Assembly: GCF_042685645.1 (NCBI RefSeq)
Contig: NZ_JBHUNX010000001.1
Span: 1,798,001 to 1,862,000 of the forward strand
Origin: Salininema proteolyticum
GTDB taxonomy: Bacteria; Actinomycetota; Actinomycetes; Mycobacteriales; Micromonosporaceae
DNA length: 64,000 nucleotides
Direction of reading: 5' to 3'
In this document: one piece after another, positions 16,145 to 24,290 of the stretch
How positions within the stretch are numbered: position 1 is the stretch's first letter
Layout of the letters: each line of letters opens with the position of its first letter
Translations under genes and position numbers: made by a program
The notes under the pieces: model-generated
Told to the model about the DNA's origin: nothing
What the model saw: only the letters and a program-made list of their open reading frames with translations
Databases searched by the model: none

Positions 16145-16963
16145 GTGAGTGTGCGACCCAAGCTGATCAGCAGCGCCCAGAACCCCGAGGTCAAGAAGAT
16201 CGCCGGCCTCAAGAAGCGGCGCGAACGCCGCAAGAGCGGGCTGACGGTCGTGGAGGCCGGGGCCGAGCTGCGGCCGGCCTTGGCGGCCGGGGCCCGGCTG
16301 CGCACCCTCTACTACGCGCCCGACCTGGTCGACGACGCCGACCGCGAGGAGTTCCTCTCCCACGCCGAGGAGCGGTCCCTGCCGGTGGTGGAGGTCGGTC
16401 CCGAGGCCTTCGCCAAGATGGCCTACCGCGAGTCGCCTGACGGCTGGCTGGCCACCGCGGACCTCCCCGACGGGGACCTCGCCGACATCGCGCCCGGCCC
16501 CGAACCGCTCGTCCTGCTCGCGGAGGGCGTCGAGAAGCCCGGCAACCTCGGGGCGATCCTCCGCACCGCCGACGGGATGGGCGCCGACGCGGTCATCGCC
16601 GTCGACTCCGTGGTCGACTGGGGCAACCCCAACGTCGTGCGGGCCTCCAAGGGCATGGTCTTCTCCGTGCCGCTCGCCTCGGCCGCCCTCGAGGAGACCC
16701 TCGCGTGGCTGGCGGAGAGGGACGTCCGGATCCTGGCGGCTACCCCCGAGGGGGCCGTGGACTACACCGCGGCCGACTACTCCGGCGGCGTCGCCATCGC
16801 CGTCGGCGCCGAGCACTCCGGCCTCACCGGCGAGCTGGCCGGCGCCGCCTCCCAGCGGATCGTGATCCCCATGCTCGGGAACGCCGACTCGCTCAACGTC
16901 TCCACCTCCCTGGCGATCATCGCCTACCACGCCCTGTGGAAGCGGCAGAGCGCCCGGGCGTAA
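16145..16963 (+). CDS. TrmH/SpoU-family RNA ribose methyltransferase
   Basis: A 272-residue SPOUT methyltransferase that would 2'-O-methylate rRNA or tRNA. The N-terminal substrate-binding domain begins with LISSAQNPEVKKIAGLKKRR. SPOUT motif 1 is EKPGNLGAILRTADGMGAD, motif 2 is VGAEHSGL, and motif 3 is IPMLGNADSLNVSTSLAI, which forms the trefoil knot. Thiostrepton-resistance (Tsr) enzymes share this build, but nothing specific supports that role. TAGGGT (16133-16138), six bases before GTG, overlaps the stop of the preceding gene, so a leaderless message is likely. Confidence 0.92.
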   Translation: MSVRPKLISSAQNPEVKKIAGLKKRRERRKSGLTVVEAGAELRPALAAGARLRTLYYAPDLVDDADREEFLSHAEERSLPVVEVGPEAFAKMAYRESPDGWLATADLPDGDLADIAPGPEPLVLLAEGVEKPGNLGAILRTADGMGADAVIAVDSVVDWGNPNVVRASKGMVFSVPLASAALEETLAWLAERDVRILAATPEGAVDYTAADYSGGVAIAVGAEHSGLTGELAGAASQRIVIPMLGNADSLNVSTSLAIIAYHALWKRQSARA

Positions 16964-17031
16964 GCGAGGCCACCTCACCAGACCTGTGCGGCCGACTCCG
17001 CCGGCCCCCCTTCCGGTGGCACAATCGCACT

Positions 17032-17721
17032 GTGCATACGGAAACAACTTCACACGCATTGCTAGAGGTCATCGCGCTCGACGCCGCCGACGCCGAGGCG
17101 GCCGCGGCGGGAGGGGCCGACCGCCTCGAGGTCGTCTCCGACATGGCCTCCGACGGGCTCACCCCGTCGGTCGCCACCGTCAAGGAGATCGCCGCCGCCA
17201 CCGACCTTCCCCAGCGCGTCATGCTCCGGGCCAACGCCGGGTTCCAGACCGGGCGCGACGAGCTCCGGCGGCTCGCCGAGGCGGCCTCGGAACTGGCCGA
17301 CGCCGGAGCCGAGGGCTTCGTCTTCGGTTTCCTCGACGCCGAGGCGTCCCTCGACGAAGAGGCCGTCCTCGAACTGATCGAGGCCACGAGCCTGCCCTGG
17401 ACCTTCCACCGCGCCATCGACAACTCGCTGGACCCGGCCGAGGTGTGGTCCACCGTCAACGCCCTGCCCCGCCTGGACGCCGTCCTCACCGCCGGGGCCG
17501 CCGGGGGAGTGGCGGCCGGAATGGACGTGCTCCTCGGCCGCGAGCCCTCCCACCGGCTCCTGGTCGGCGGCGGCCTCAAACTCGACCACCTCGACCGGCT
17601 CTACGACGCCGGCGTCCGCGGCTTCCACATCGGATCGGCCGCCCGCAGCGGATGGGACCGTCCCGTCGAGGCCGAGAAGGTCCGCCTCTGGCGCGACCGG
17701 CTCGACACTCTCGCCGGGTGA
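17032..17721 (+). CDS. cutC: CutC-family protein
   Basis: A 229-residue TIM-barrel protein of the CutC family, long tied to copper handling although the reaction is unproven. Recognisable segments are LEVIALDAADAEAAAAGGAD at the start, GLTPSVATV, MLRANAGFQTGRDEL, and WTFHRAIDN with the conserved HRA. GTG at 17032 is supported by CACAAT (17020-17025) six bases upstream, and the frame upstream of it is not conserved-looking. No copper ATPase or CueR-type regulator is adjacent. Confidence 0.9.
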   Translation: MHTETTSHALLEVIALDAADAEAAAAGGADRLEVVSDMASDGLTPSVATVKEIAAATDLPQRVMLRANAGFQTGRDELRRLAEAASELADAGAEGFVFGFLDAEASLDEEAVLELIEATSLPWTFHRAIDNSLDPAEVWSTVNALPRLDAVLTAGAAGGVAAGMDVLLGREPSHRLLVGGGLKLDHLDRLYDAGVRGFHIGSAARSGWDRPVEAEKVRLWRDRLDTLAG

Positions 17722-17889
17722 GGATCGGCCGCCGGGTGTGAACACCGTCCCATCCGGCGGCCCTCGTCGGCCGGCGCGCCTTCGCGCTTGGCGGCCGCGC
17801 CTAGAATGGGCGCAGACTCCCGCCTCCCGGCGGGGCCACGACCATGCGACCCGCGTCGTTCACCGGACGCGGCCGAAAGGACAAGCCGT

Positions 17890-18291
17890 ATGAAGACAGC
17901 GACTCGCGCCGCCGCGGCGGCCCTCGCGGGCCTTCTCTCGCTCGGAACGCTCGCCGCCTGCGGAGAGGACCCCGTCGGCGACGCCAAGGATCAGCTGTCC
18001 TCGCTGGAGATGCCGAGCCTGCCGGACATCAGCGTCGACCCCGGTGCCGACCTGACGGCGGCGAAGGACACCCTCAACGACGCCATCTCCACTGTCGCCG
18101 ACTTCCAGATCGTGGAGCTCACGGTGGACAAGGCCGGGGAGGTCCTGACCATCGCCACCGACGCCGCCAGTCTCTCCGACTCGGACCTGGCCATCCTCAA
18201 GCAGGTCGCCGACACCGTACAGGAGGGCGCGAAGAACATCGCCGTGCAGGTCACCGACGCCGCCGGAGAGGTCGTCAAGACCTACTCCTAG
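17890..18291 (+). CDS. Small secreted lipoprotein, function unknown
   Basis: A 133-residue lipoprotein. The signal ends in a clear lipobox, LAAC with Cys24, followed by an acidic linker. The rest is amphipathic and rich in Asp, Ala and Val (DLTAAKDTLNDAISTVADF, then DKAGEVLTIATDAASLSD), with no domain I can name. ATG at 17890 has AAAGGA 10 bases upstream; TAGAAT near 17801 could be its -10. It stands alone between cutC and upp. Confidence 0.8.
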   Translation: MKTATRAAAAALAGLLSLGTLAACGEDPVGDAKDQLSSLEMPSLPDISVDPGADLTAAKDTLNDAISTVADFQIVELTVDKAGEVLTIATDAASLSDSDLAILKQVADTVQEGAKNIAVQVTDAAGEVVKTYS

Positions 18292-18457
18292 GCTCGGCGT
18301 CGCGCGCGGGGTCTCAGCCCTCAAGGGTCAGGGCCGACGACGGCACGGCCCGGTTCGGCGCCGCGAGCGGGGCCTCAGCGGACCGCAGCACGAGCTTGTT
18401 GTTCCACAGGTCCTCGGCGCCGCGCGCCTCAGCTCGCCGCGTACGACCGCATGAACG

Positions 18458-18507
18458 GGCCGGGCCTCCGCGCCGGGGCTTCGACACCCCGGCGCGGAGG
18501 CCCGGCC
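18458..18507 (+). terminator. 21-bp hairpin upstream of upp
   Basis: Arms 18458-18478 and 18487-18507 pair perfectly with an 8-base loop. It lies 50 bases before upp and 167 bases after the lipoprotein stop. It may terminate the lipoprotein transcript or an opposing transcript. Confidence 0.65.
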
Positions 18508-18562
18508 ACATGTTCGCCCGCGGGCTTCCCCTGAGACGTTCCTTACGTCTACCCTGGTGAAC

Positions 18563-19195
18563 GTGGATGTAAACGTAGTCAATCACCCGTTGGTCGCCAC
18601 CCGCCTGAGCGTTCTGCGCGACAAGGAGACCGGAGACCCCGAGTTCCGCTCCACGCTGGACGAGCTGACCTCCCTGCTGGTGTACGAGGCCAGCCGCGAC
18701 CTGCCCGTCCGCGTCGGCGAGATCCATACCCCGGTATCGCCCGCGGAGGGTTACCAGTTGGACAGCCCGCCGCTCCTGGTGCCGGTGCTGCGGGCGGGCC
18801 TCGGCATGGCCGACGCCGCGCGCCGCCTCATCCCGGAGTCGACGATGGGCTTCGTGGGGCTGGCCCGCGACGAGGAGACCTTCGAGCCCCGCGCCTATAT
18901 GGAGTCGCTGCCCGAGGACCTCTCCGGTTCCCGCGCCATCGTGCTGGACCCCATGGTCGCCACGGGCGGTTCGCTCCTGCACTCCTGCCGGCTCCTGGCC
19001 GACCGCGGCTGCGAGGACATCATGATCGTCTGCGTCCTGGCCGCTCCCGAGGGCATCGACCGCCTGGCCGAGTCCGGGCTGCCGCTGACCATGGTGACCG
19101 CCTCGGTGGACGACGGGCTGAACGAGAACGCGTACATCGTGCCCGGGCTCGGCGACGCCGGGGACCGCCTCTTCGGCGCGATCCGCCGATTCTGA
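18563..19195 (+). CDS. upp: Uracil phosphoribosyltransferase
   Basis: A 210-residue pyrimidine salvage enzyme making UMP from uracil and PRPP. Diagnostic parts are HPLVATRLSVLRDKETGD, the uracil-side VPVLRAGLGMADAARRLIP, the PRPP loop VLDPMVATGGSLLHSC, and the C-terminal IVPGLGDAGDRLFG. Starting at GTG 18563 puts seven residues before HPLV, as in E. coli Upp, and leaves TACCCT (18550-18555) seven bases upstream, compatible with a leaderless mRNA. GTG 18557 is the alternative. Confidence 0.95.
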   Translation: MDVNVVNHPLVATRLSVLRDKETGDPEFRSTLDELTSLLVYEASRDLPVRVGEIHTPVSPAEGYQLDSPPLLVPVLRAGLGMADAARRLIPESTMGFVGLARDEETFEPRAYMESLPEDLSGSRAIVLDPMVATGGSLLHSCRLLADRGCEDIMIVCVLAAPEGIDRLAESGLPLTMVTASVDDGLNENAYIVPGLGDAGDRLFGAIRRF

Positions 19196-19279
19196 GGCGC
19201 GGCGCGAATCGCAGAACCCGATATCGGGGCGGCCGTGCCGGTCGCGCGACCGGATGCGGCTCAGATCAAGACGTGTGAG

Positions 19280-19313
19280 ACGGCTGCCGAGCGGATCTAC
19301 GCTCGGCAGCCGT
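19280..19313 (+). terminator. 14-bp hairpin after upp
   Basis: Arms 19280-19293 and 19300-19313 are perfect complements with a 6-base loop, followed by TCCCG. Confidence 0.8.
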
Positions 19314-19403
19314 TCCCGTGTCCGGAACGACGATCGGATACCCGACAGTCCTCACCGAGTGTCGCGGGCCGGGCTGATCCTCTCGCCCCCTTAGTGTCGG
19401 GGC

Positions 19404-20429
19404 ATGCCGAGCCAAGAACACGAGACTCCGCTGCGCCTGCTGCAGCGCAAACCGGAAGTGGCCGTGCGCCTGCTGCAGTACGGCGGCGTGCACATCGCCC
19501 CGGTCGACGAGGTACGGGCCGTGTCCGAAGTCGCCACCGACCTCGAAGTGCGGACGCTGACTTGCGATCACGTCGCCCTCTGCTATCGGGAAGGCGTCCC
19601 CGTCAGCGCCGTGATCGTCGAAGTGCAGCGCAGCAAGGACGCCGAGAACAAGGACGAGCGCCGCAAACGGCGCTGGGCCTGGCCCGCCTATCTGGCCAAC
19701 ATCGCGCACAAGTACGGTCTGCCCACCTATTTCGTCGCCATCTGCTTCAAGGCGGCCGTGGCCGAATGGGCGAAGGGGCCCTTCGCCCTCGGACACCCGG
19801 GCTTCGAACTGCGGCCCATCGTCCTGGGTCCGGACAATTTCCCTAAAGTCACCAGGACCGCCGGCGACGGGTCCATGGCCGAGGTTGCCGCCCTGTCCGC
19901 GATGGTGCACCAGAAGGAGCCGGAGTACAACGCGATCCTGTCGGCGTTCTTCGCCGAGATCAAGGTGCTTCCCGAGGAGGAGGGCACGCGGTATATTAAG
20001 TACCTCCTGGCCTCGGTGGAGGAAGAATCGCTCAAGATAATGGAGGAATTCATGGCCATGACGCTTGAACCCTACCGCGGACGCCTGTGGCAGGAATGGA
20101 CTGCCGAGGTCCGCGCGGAACTCGAGCAGGTCCGCAGTGAGACGGACGCACTGCGCAATGAGGCGGACGCAGTCCGAAGTGAGGCGGACGCACTGCGCAG
20201 CGAGAAGGACGCACTGCGCCGCAAGGTGGAAGCGCGGCGCCGTGAAGAGCGAACCGCCCGACTCGAACAGAACCGGACGCTGCTGGCCAACCTCGACGAG
20301 GCCCTTGGGCTGGGATTCACCGAAGAGGACCGCCGCCGGATCCGGCAGTGCGACGACCTCGACACCGTGAACCGGTGGCTGGAGGCCGCTTCGCGGGGGA
20401 AGACAAGGGACGAGATCTTCGGCGCCTGA
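19404..20429 (+). CDS. Rpn-like PD-(D/E)XK nuclease-family protein with heptad-repeat coiled coil
   Basis: A 341-residue protein of a family common in Streptomyces and relatives and normally annotated hypothetical. Residues 1-150 have the build of the Rpn/transposase-type PD-(D/E)XK nuclease fold: SAVIVEVQRSKDAENKDERR carries the E-x-Q core after an upstream acidic residue, then WPAYLANIAHKYG. Residues ~220-290 are a coiled coil built on five near-identical heptads. The C-terminus (LGLGFTEEDRRRIRQCDDLD) is a short helical domain. TAGTGT (19392-19397) six bases before ATG suggests leaderless transcription. Nuclease activity is inferred only. Confidence 0.75.
   Translation: MPSQEHETPLRLLQRKPEVAVRLLQYGGVHIAPVDEVRAVSEVATDLEVRTLTCDHVALCYREGVPVSAVIVEVQRSKDAENKDERRKRRWAWPAYLANIAHKYGLPTYFVAICFKAAVAEWAKGPFALGHPGFELRPIVLGPDNFPKVTRTAGDGSMAEVAALSAMVHQKEPEYNAILSAFFAEIKVLPEEEGTRYIKYLLASVEEESLKIMEEFMAMTLEPYRGRLWQEWTAEVRAELEQVRSETDALRNEADAVRSEADALRSEKDALRRKVEARRREERTARLEQNRTLLANLDEALGLGFTEEDRRRIRQCDDLDTVNRWLEAASRGKTRDEIFGA
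20130..20234 (+). repeat. Five tandem 21-bp repeats encoding coiled-coil heptads
   Basis: The DNA repeats every 21 bases inside the Rpn-like gene and encodes five heptads: VRSETDA, LRNEADA, VRSEADA, LRSEKDA and LRRKVEA. The period equals whole codons, so gain or loss of units keeps the frame. Confidence 0.85.
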
Positions 20430-20451
20430 GAGATCTTCCTCGCACGGTTCC

Positions 20452-20492
20452 CATCGATACCGCGCTCAAAAGAACTTGCCGGTATCGATGGT
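20452..20492 (+). terminator. 12-bp hairpin between convergent genes
   Basis: CCATCGATACCG at 20452-20463 pairs exactly with 20481-20492 around a 17-base loop and is followed by TTCTTCATT. It lies between the convergent Rpn-like and SARP genes and could serve both. Confidence 0.6.
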
Positions 20493-20563
20493 TCTTCATT
20501 GTGCTCACTGCGGCCGGTAGTACGCCACGGCCGAACCGGGATTCTCCTTGGAACGGGTCGCGG

Positions 20564-23377
20564 TCAGAACATCAAATCCCTGGGGCGCCACGGGTGGCGG
20601 CCGTCCTCGACCGCCACCCGGATCTCGGGTCCCACCAGTCCGATCTCCTCGGCGATCGTGAGGGCCGCGATCCAGTTGTCACGGGCCTCGCCCTTCCGCC
20701 CCTCGATCCAGCACACCTCCCCTAGTCCCCAAAGGGCCTGGACGTACGAGTCGCTGCGACGACGGCCGCGTCTGTCGAGGTCGCGTTCGACACCGGCGAA
20801 GCAGATCCGGGCCTTCACCGGCACACCGGCGTCGATCAGACGAAACCCGTGTTGGCTCAGTGAAACCGAAAGATCCCGGAACGGGTCCGCCATATCGCGG
20901 CGCAGACTCTCGGTGCTCGCGGCCAGCGCCGCGGCGAAATCGCCGCGCCGGGCGCGTACCAGGGCACGGTGGACCCAAGCGATGGCCGCGGCCCTCGGCT
21001 CCCCCTCCGCCTCGGCCGCCCGGCAGGCCACCACGGCCGACTCCTCCGCGTCCTCCCACCGCTCCTCCTCCAGCGCGAACAACGTCCTGTGCATCAACTG
21101 GACCGCGGTCCCCGTTTCGCCGTTGCGCCGAACCAGGTCCACGGAGATGTCGAGGTGCCGCCGGGCCTCTGCCATGTCCCCGACCCTCCGGTACTGCTCG
21201 GCTATATCGCCGTGCACGGCATAGTCCCAGTCCGCTTCGGACAACTCGGTCAGGCGCCGCAGGGCGCGCGTGTACTCCGAGAGCCGGCTCCCGCGGTACA
21301 TGAAGGCGGGGAAAGTCGCGTGGAACAAGAGTTTGCCCTCGTGAGCGAGGTCGGGGTGCTCGTCCGCCACCGTCCACAACAGGGCGATCAGGGAGGGCAG
21401 CTCATCGTCCAGCCACCGCTCGCCCTCGGCGAGGGACGCGAACGACCGGCCAGGGGCGAACCCAGCCGCCGCGATGCGGTTGACGCGCTTCCACAAACGG
21501 GCCCCCTCCAGTTCCAATACATTGCGCCCGGAAGAGGCGTAGAACCCGACGAGCCTCCGGATCCGGTCGCGCCGTTCGCCGACCGCCGAGTTCCGGTCCT
21601 CCTCGCGTGCGAAGAGGCGCAACAGGTCGTGCAGGCGGAACCGCCCCGCCGCCACGGGCTCGGCCAGGCGCTGCCGCACCAGAGTCCGCATCGTCGCAGC
21701 CACCTTCTGCGGCGTGGACTCCGCCAGGGCGGCAAGGGGATGCAGGGAGACGGTGTCGCCGGGAAAGGACCCGGTCAGGAAGAACAGGTCACGCGCTTCC
21801 CGGCCGGACGGGGAAGACTCCAGAGCGCGCAGTGAGACGGCGAGGACGGATCTCAGATCCCGCTGCCCGTCGTCCATTTCGCCCAGGCGCCGCCGCTCGT
21901 CTTCGATCGCGGCGAGGATTTGGTCCGGCGCCGTGCCCCCGTCGGACTCCAACCGGGCGGCGACGATCCGCAGCGCCAGCGGCATCCCGGCACAGTGCCC
22001 CGCCAGCACGCCCCAGTCGACCTGGGAGAGGGAGGCGCCCTGCGAACAACGCCGCAGCAGGTTCACGGAGCTGCTCCACGCCAGCGGGCGCAAGTGCAGG
22101 TTCACACCGGGGTCCATGCCCGCCAGCGAGCACCTGCTCGTGACGAGCACCGCGCAGGACCCGCTGCCCGGCAGCAAGGGAGCGACCTGGTCGGCGTCAC
22201 GGGCGTCGTCCAGCACGACCAACATCCGCCGACCGGAGACGGCGGTGCGAAACTGCGCCGCGACCTCGTCGAGACCGGCCCGCTCGACAGGCTCATGCCC
22301 GAGCGACCGCAGGAACCTCTCCAACACCTCCCCGGGAGCGAGCGGGTCGGCCCCCGGCGTCGCGCCGTTGAGGTTGACGTACAACTGCCCGTCGGGAAAA
22401 CACTCCGCCAACCGGTGGGCGGTGAAGACCGCCAACGCGGACTTGCCGACCCCTCCCGTGCCGTTGACGGTGGCCAGCCGGACACCGCTGTCGCACGCAT
22501 CGGTGAAATGGCCGACGAGAGCGGAGACCTCGTCCGCCCGCCCCACGAAGTGTGTGGGGACCATGGGAAGCTGCCTCGGCGCGGCGACCGGAACCGCGGG
22601 CTCTCCGTCCGACTGGACCGGCGCGGAGAGAGCCCGAGCGTAGGCCCTGGACAGGCTGGCACTCGGATCGACGCCGGCCTCCTCGGCGAGGCGTTCGCGG
22701 AAACCGTGGAACAGGGCGCTCGCCCCGGCGGCGTCGCCCATCGAGGCCTTCGCGCGGAGCGCCTGCCCCACGGCCTCCTGGAACAGCGGTTCGCGGTCGA
22801 GCAGCCGGTTCGCGAACTCCAGCGCCGCGGCCGGAGCGCCGGTGTCATTGAGCGCTGACGCCCGCCTTACCTCGGCTTCCCGCACGGCGCGTTCCAGACG
22901 CGCCCGTTCGGCGGAGAAGAACGCTCCGTCCCAGCCGGACAGCGGATCGCCCCGGACCAGGGACAGAGCAAGCTCGTACTTCTTGAGGGCGTCGTCGGCG
23001 CGCTCGGCCCGGTGGTCGGAGGCCGCCGACCGGAGGGCGCGGTCGAACGACTCCACGTCGGTCCGACAGCGGCGCAGGGTGAACAGGGACCGCGAGGCGC
23101 AGTCGAGGAGGCCCGGGTCGAGGTCGCCGAGCATGCGGCGGAGCCGGCCCACGAGGTTGAGGGCCATCCGGCGCGGATAGAGAGGGGGCGAGTCCTCCCA
23201 GAGGACGTCGATGATCCGGTCGGTGGAGACGGGGCGCTCCGCGTTCAGGGCGAACAGGGCCAGCAGCTGAGGGAGCTGACGGCCTTTGAACTCCAGGGGC
23301 GAGCCGCCCCACGACGCCTGGAACGGACCCAGGAGGGCCACGTGGAGGAGCAGTCCGGAGGAGGTGGAGATCGACAT
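20564..23377 (-). CDS. SARP-type regulator with NB-ARC and TPR domains (AfsR/GlnR-like architecture)
   Basis: A 937-residue regulator. Residues ~10-100 are the OmpR-like winged helix (LHVALLGPFQASWGG), and ~100-250 the BTAD helical domain (AERADDALKKYELALSLVRG). The NB-ARC ATPase follows with P-loop VNGTGGVGKSA near residue 305, Walker B MLVVLDDARDADQVAPLLP and GMPLALRIVAARL. The C-terminal third is TPR-like repeats. The family controls secondary metabolism or morphological genes, but no biosynthetic cluster adjoins it here. The start sits in an AT-rich stretch (23375-23400) that probably holds its promoter. Confidence 0.92.
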   Translation of the reverse strand: MSISTSSGLLLHVALLGPFQASWGGSPLEFKGRQLPQLLALFALNAERPVSTDRIIDVLWEDSPPLYPRRMALNLVGRLRRMLGDLDPGLLDCASRSLFTLRRCRTDVESFDRALRSAASDHRAERADDALKKYELALSLVRGDPLSGWDGAFFSAERARLERAVREAEVRRASALNDTGAPAAALEFANRLLDREPLFQEAVGQALRAKASMGDAAGASALFHGFRERLAEEAGVDPSASLSRAYARALSAPVQSDGEPAVPVAAPRQLPMVPTHFVGRADEVSALVGHFTDACDSGVRLATVNGTGGVGKSALAVFTAHRLAECFPDGQLYVNLNGATPGADPLAPGEVLERFLRSLGHEPVERAGLDEVAAQFRTAVSGRRMLVVLDDARDADQVAPLLPGSGSCAVLVTSRCSLAGMDPGVNLHLRPLAWSSSVNLLRRCSQGASLSQVDWGVLAGHCAGMPLALRIVAARLESDGGTAPDQILAAIEDERRRLGEMDDGQRDLRSVLAVSLRALESSPSGREARDLFFLTGSFPGDTVSLHPLAALAESTPQKVAATMRTLVRQRLAEPVAAGRFRLHDLLRLFAREEDRNSAVGERRDRIRRLVGFYASSGRNVLELEGARLWKRVNRIAAAGFAPGRSFASLAEGERWLDDELPSLIALLWTVADEHPDLAHEGKLLFHATFPAFMYRGSRLSEYTRALRRLTELSEADWDYAVHGDIAEQYRRVGDMAEARRHLDISVDLVRRNGETGTAVQLMHRTLFALEEERWEDAEESAVVACRAAEAEGEPRAAAIAWVHRALVRARRGDFAAALAASTESLRRDMADPFRDLSVSLSQHGFRLIDAGVPVKARICFAGVERDLDRRGRRRSDSYVQALWGLGEVCWIEGRKGEARDNWIAALTIAEEIGLVGPEIRVAVEDGRHPWRPRDLMF

Positions 23378-23540
23378 ATCTATTATGCTATTCGGTCATG
23401 TCTCATTTCGGAACGTCCGCTTCTAAGCCCCGGGATGAGCCGGGCCGGAGGGGAGTGCGCGGCAAGCTGCGCAGACTTGAGGCGATAGACCCCTATCGGC
23501 AGGCGTACGCCGAGCGGCCCCGTCCCGTTCGGCTGAGCCC

Positions 23541-24290
23541 CTAGGACTCCACAAGCGAACGGCGCAGGGCCGCGACGTCGGTCAACCCGATGACCCTCGC
23601 GTACGTCTCGATCGACCCGAAGCGCTCGCGGACCATCGCGAAGGCCGCCGGAATAGTCTCGACCCTGCAATGGTCGCTCGCACCCTCATAGTCGGCGGGA
23701 TCGACGCCCGCCCGGCGCGCCCGGATCCGGTCGACGCCGACATTGCTCAGGACGTAGTCCGCGGCGATCTCCTCGTCGGACACCCCGGCCAGGCTCAGGG
23801 CCACGGCGATCACAATGCCGGTCCGGTCCGTCCCCGACATGCAGTGCACCAAGGTCGGATCGCCGCCGGCGACGACGTTCAGCGAATCGCGGACGGACTC
23901 CCAACCGGTCTCCATCACGGCGGCATAGCGCTGCGCGAGAAAGCCGGGAAGGTCTCCGTGCACGGCCGGGTCGGCGTCCGTTCCGTCGAACCGGTCCCAA
24001 GTCAGGTGGACCATGGTCAGCTCGTGGAGCGTCTGACCCGCCGCGACCGGGAACACGCCGTGCTCGGAACGCTCCCCGGACGTGCGGAGGTCGATGATGT
24101 TCCGGATCGCGGGCGCACGGCGCGTCAGCTCGCGATCGGCCCGCGTGGCGTACCGCCAATGGTCGGACCGGTAGAGCTTGCCGGGACGGATCCTGCGCCC
24201 GTCCTCTGTGGGGAGGCCTCCCATGTCGCGGAAGTTGCAGACACCGGAGGCGGGAATGAAGCGGTGGTCGCGGGCGCCGGTTTCAACCAT
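23541..24290 (-). CDS. Tyrosine-protein phosphatase (PTP-like, HCX5R)
   Basis: A 249-residue phosphatase of the Y_phosphatase3 type. The N-terminus has the marker ASGVCNFRDMGGLPTEDGR and PGKLYRSD; the catalytic loop is VHCMSGTDRTG, with cysteine nucleophile and arginine. Usual loops read HCxxGKDRTG, so the second half is intact while the Lys position is Thr. Its ATG overlaps the end of the deacylase gene by eight bases, so it is translated as the last gene of the amino-sugar-acid operon. A phosphoprotein or phosphorylated metabolite could be its substrate. Confidence 0.9.
   Translation of the reverse strand: MVETGARDHRFIPASGVCNFRDMGGLPTEDGRRIRPGKLYRSDHWRYATRADRELTRRAPAIRNIIDLRTSGERSEHGVFPVAAGQTLHELTMVHLTWDRFDGTDADPAVHGDLPGFLAQRYAAVMETGWESVRDSLNVVAGGDPTLVHCMSGTDRTGIVIAVALSLAGVSDEEIAADYVLSNVGVDRIRARRAGVDPADYEGASDHCRVETIPAAFAMVRERFGSIETYARVIGLTDVAALRRSLVES

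Noticed and set aside
20130..20234. Short regular repeats that could suggest a CRISPR array
   Set aside because: The 21-base period has no spacers, is in frame and encodes coiled-coil heptads.
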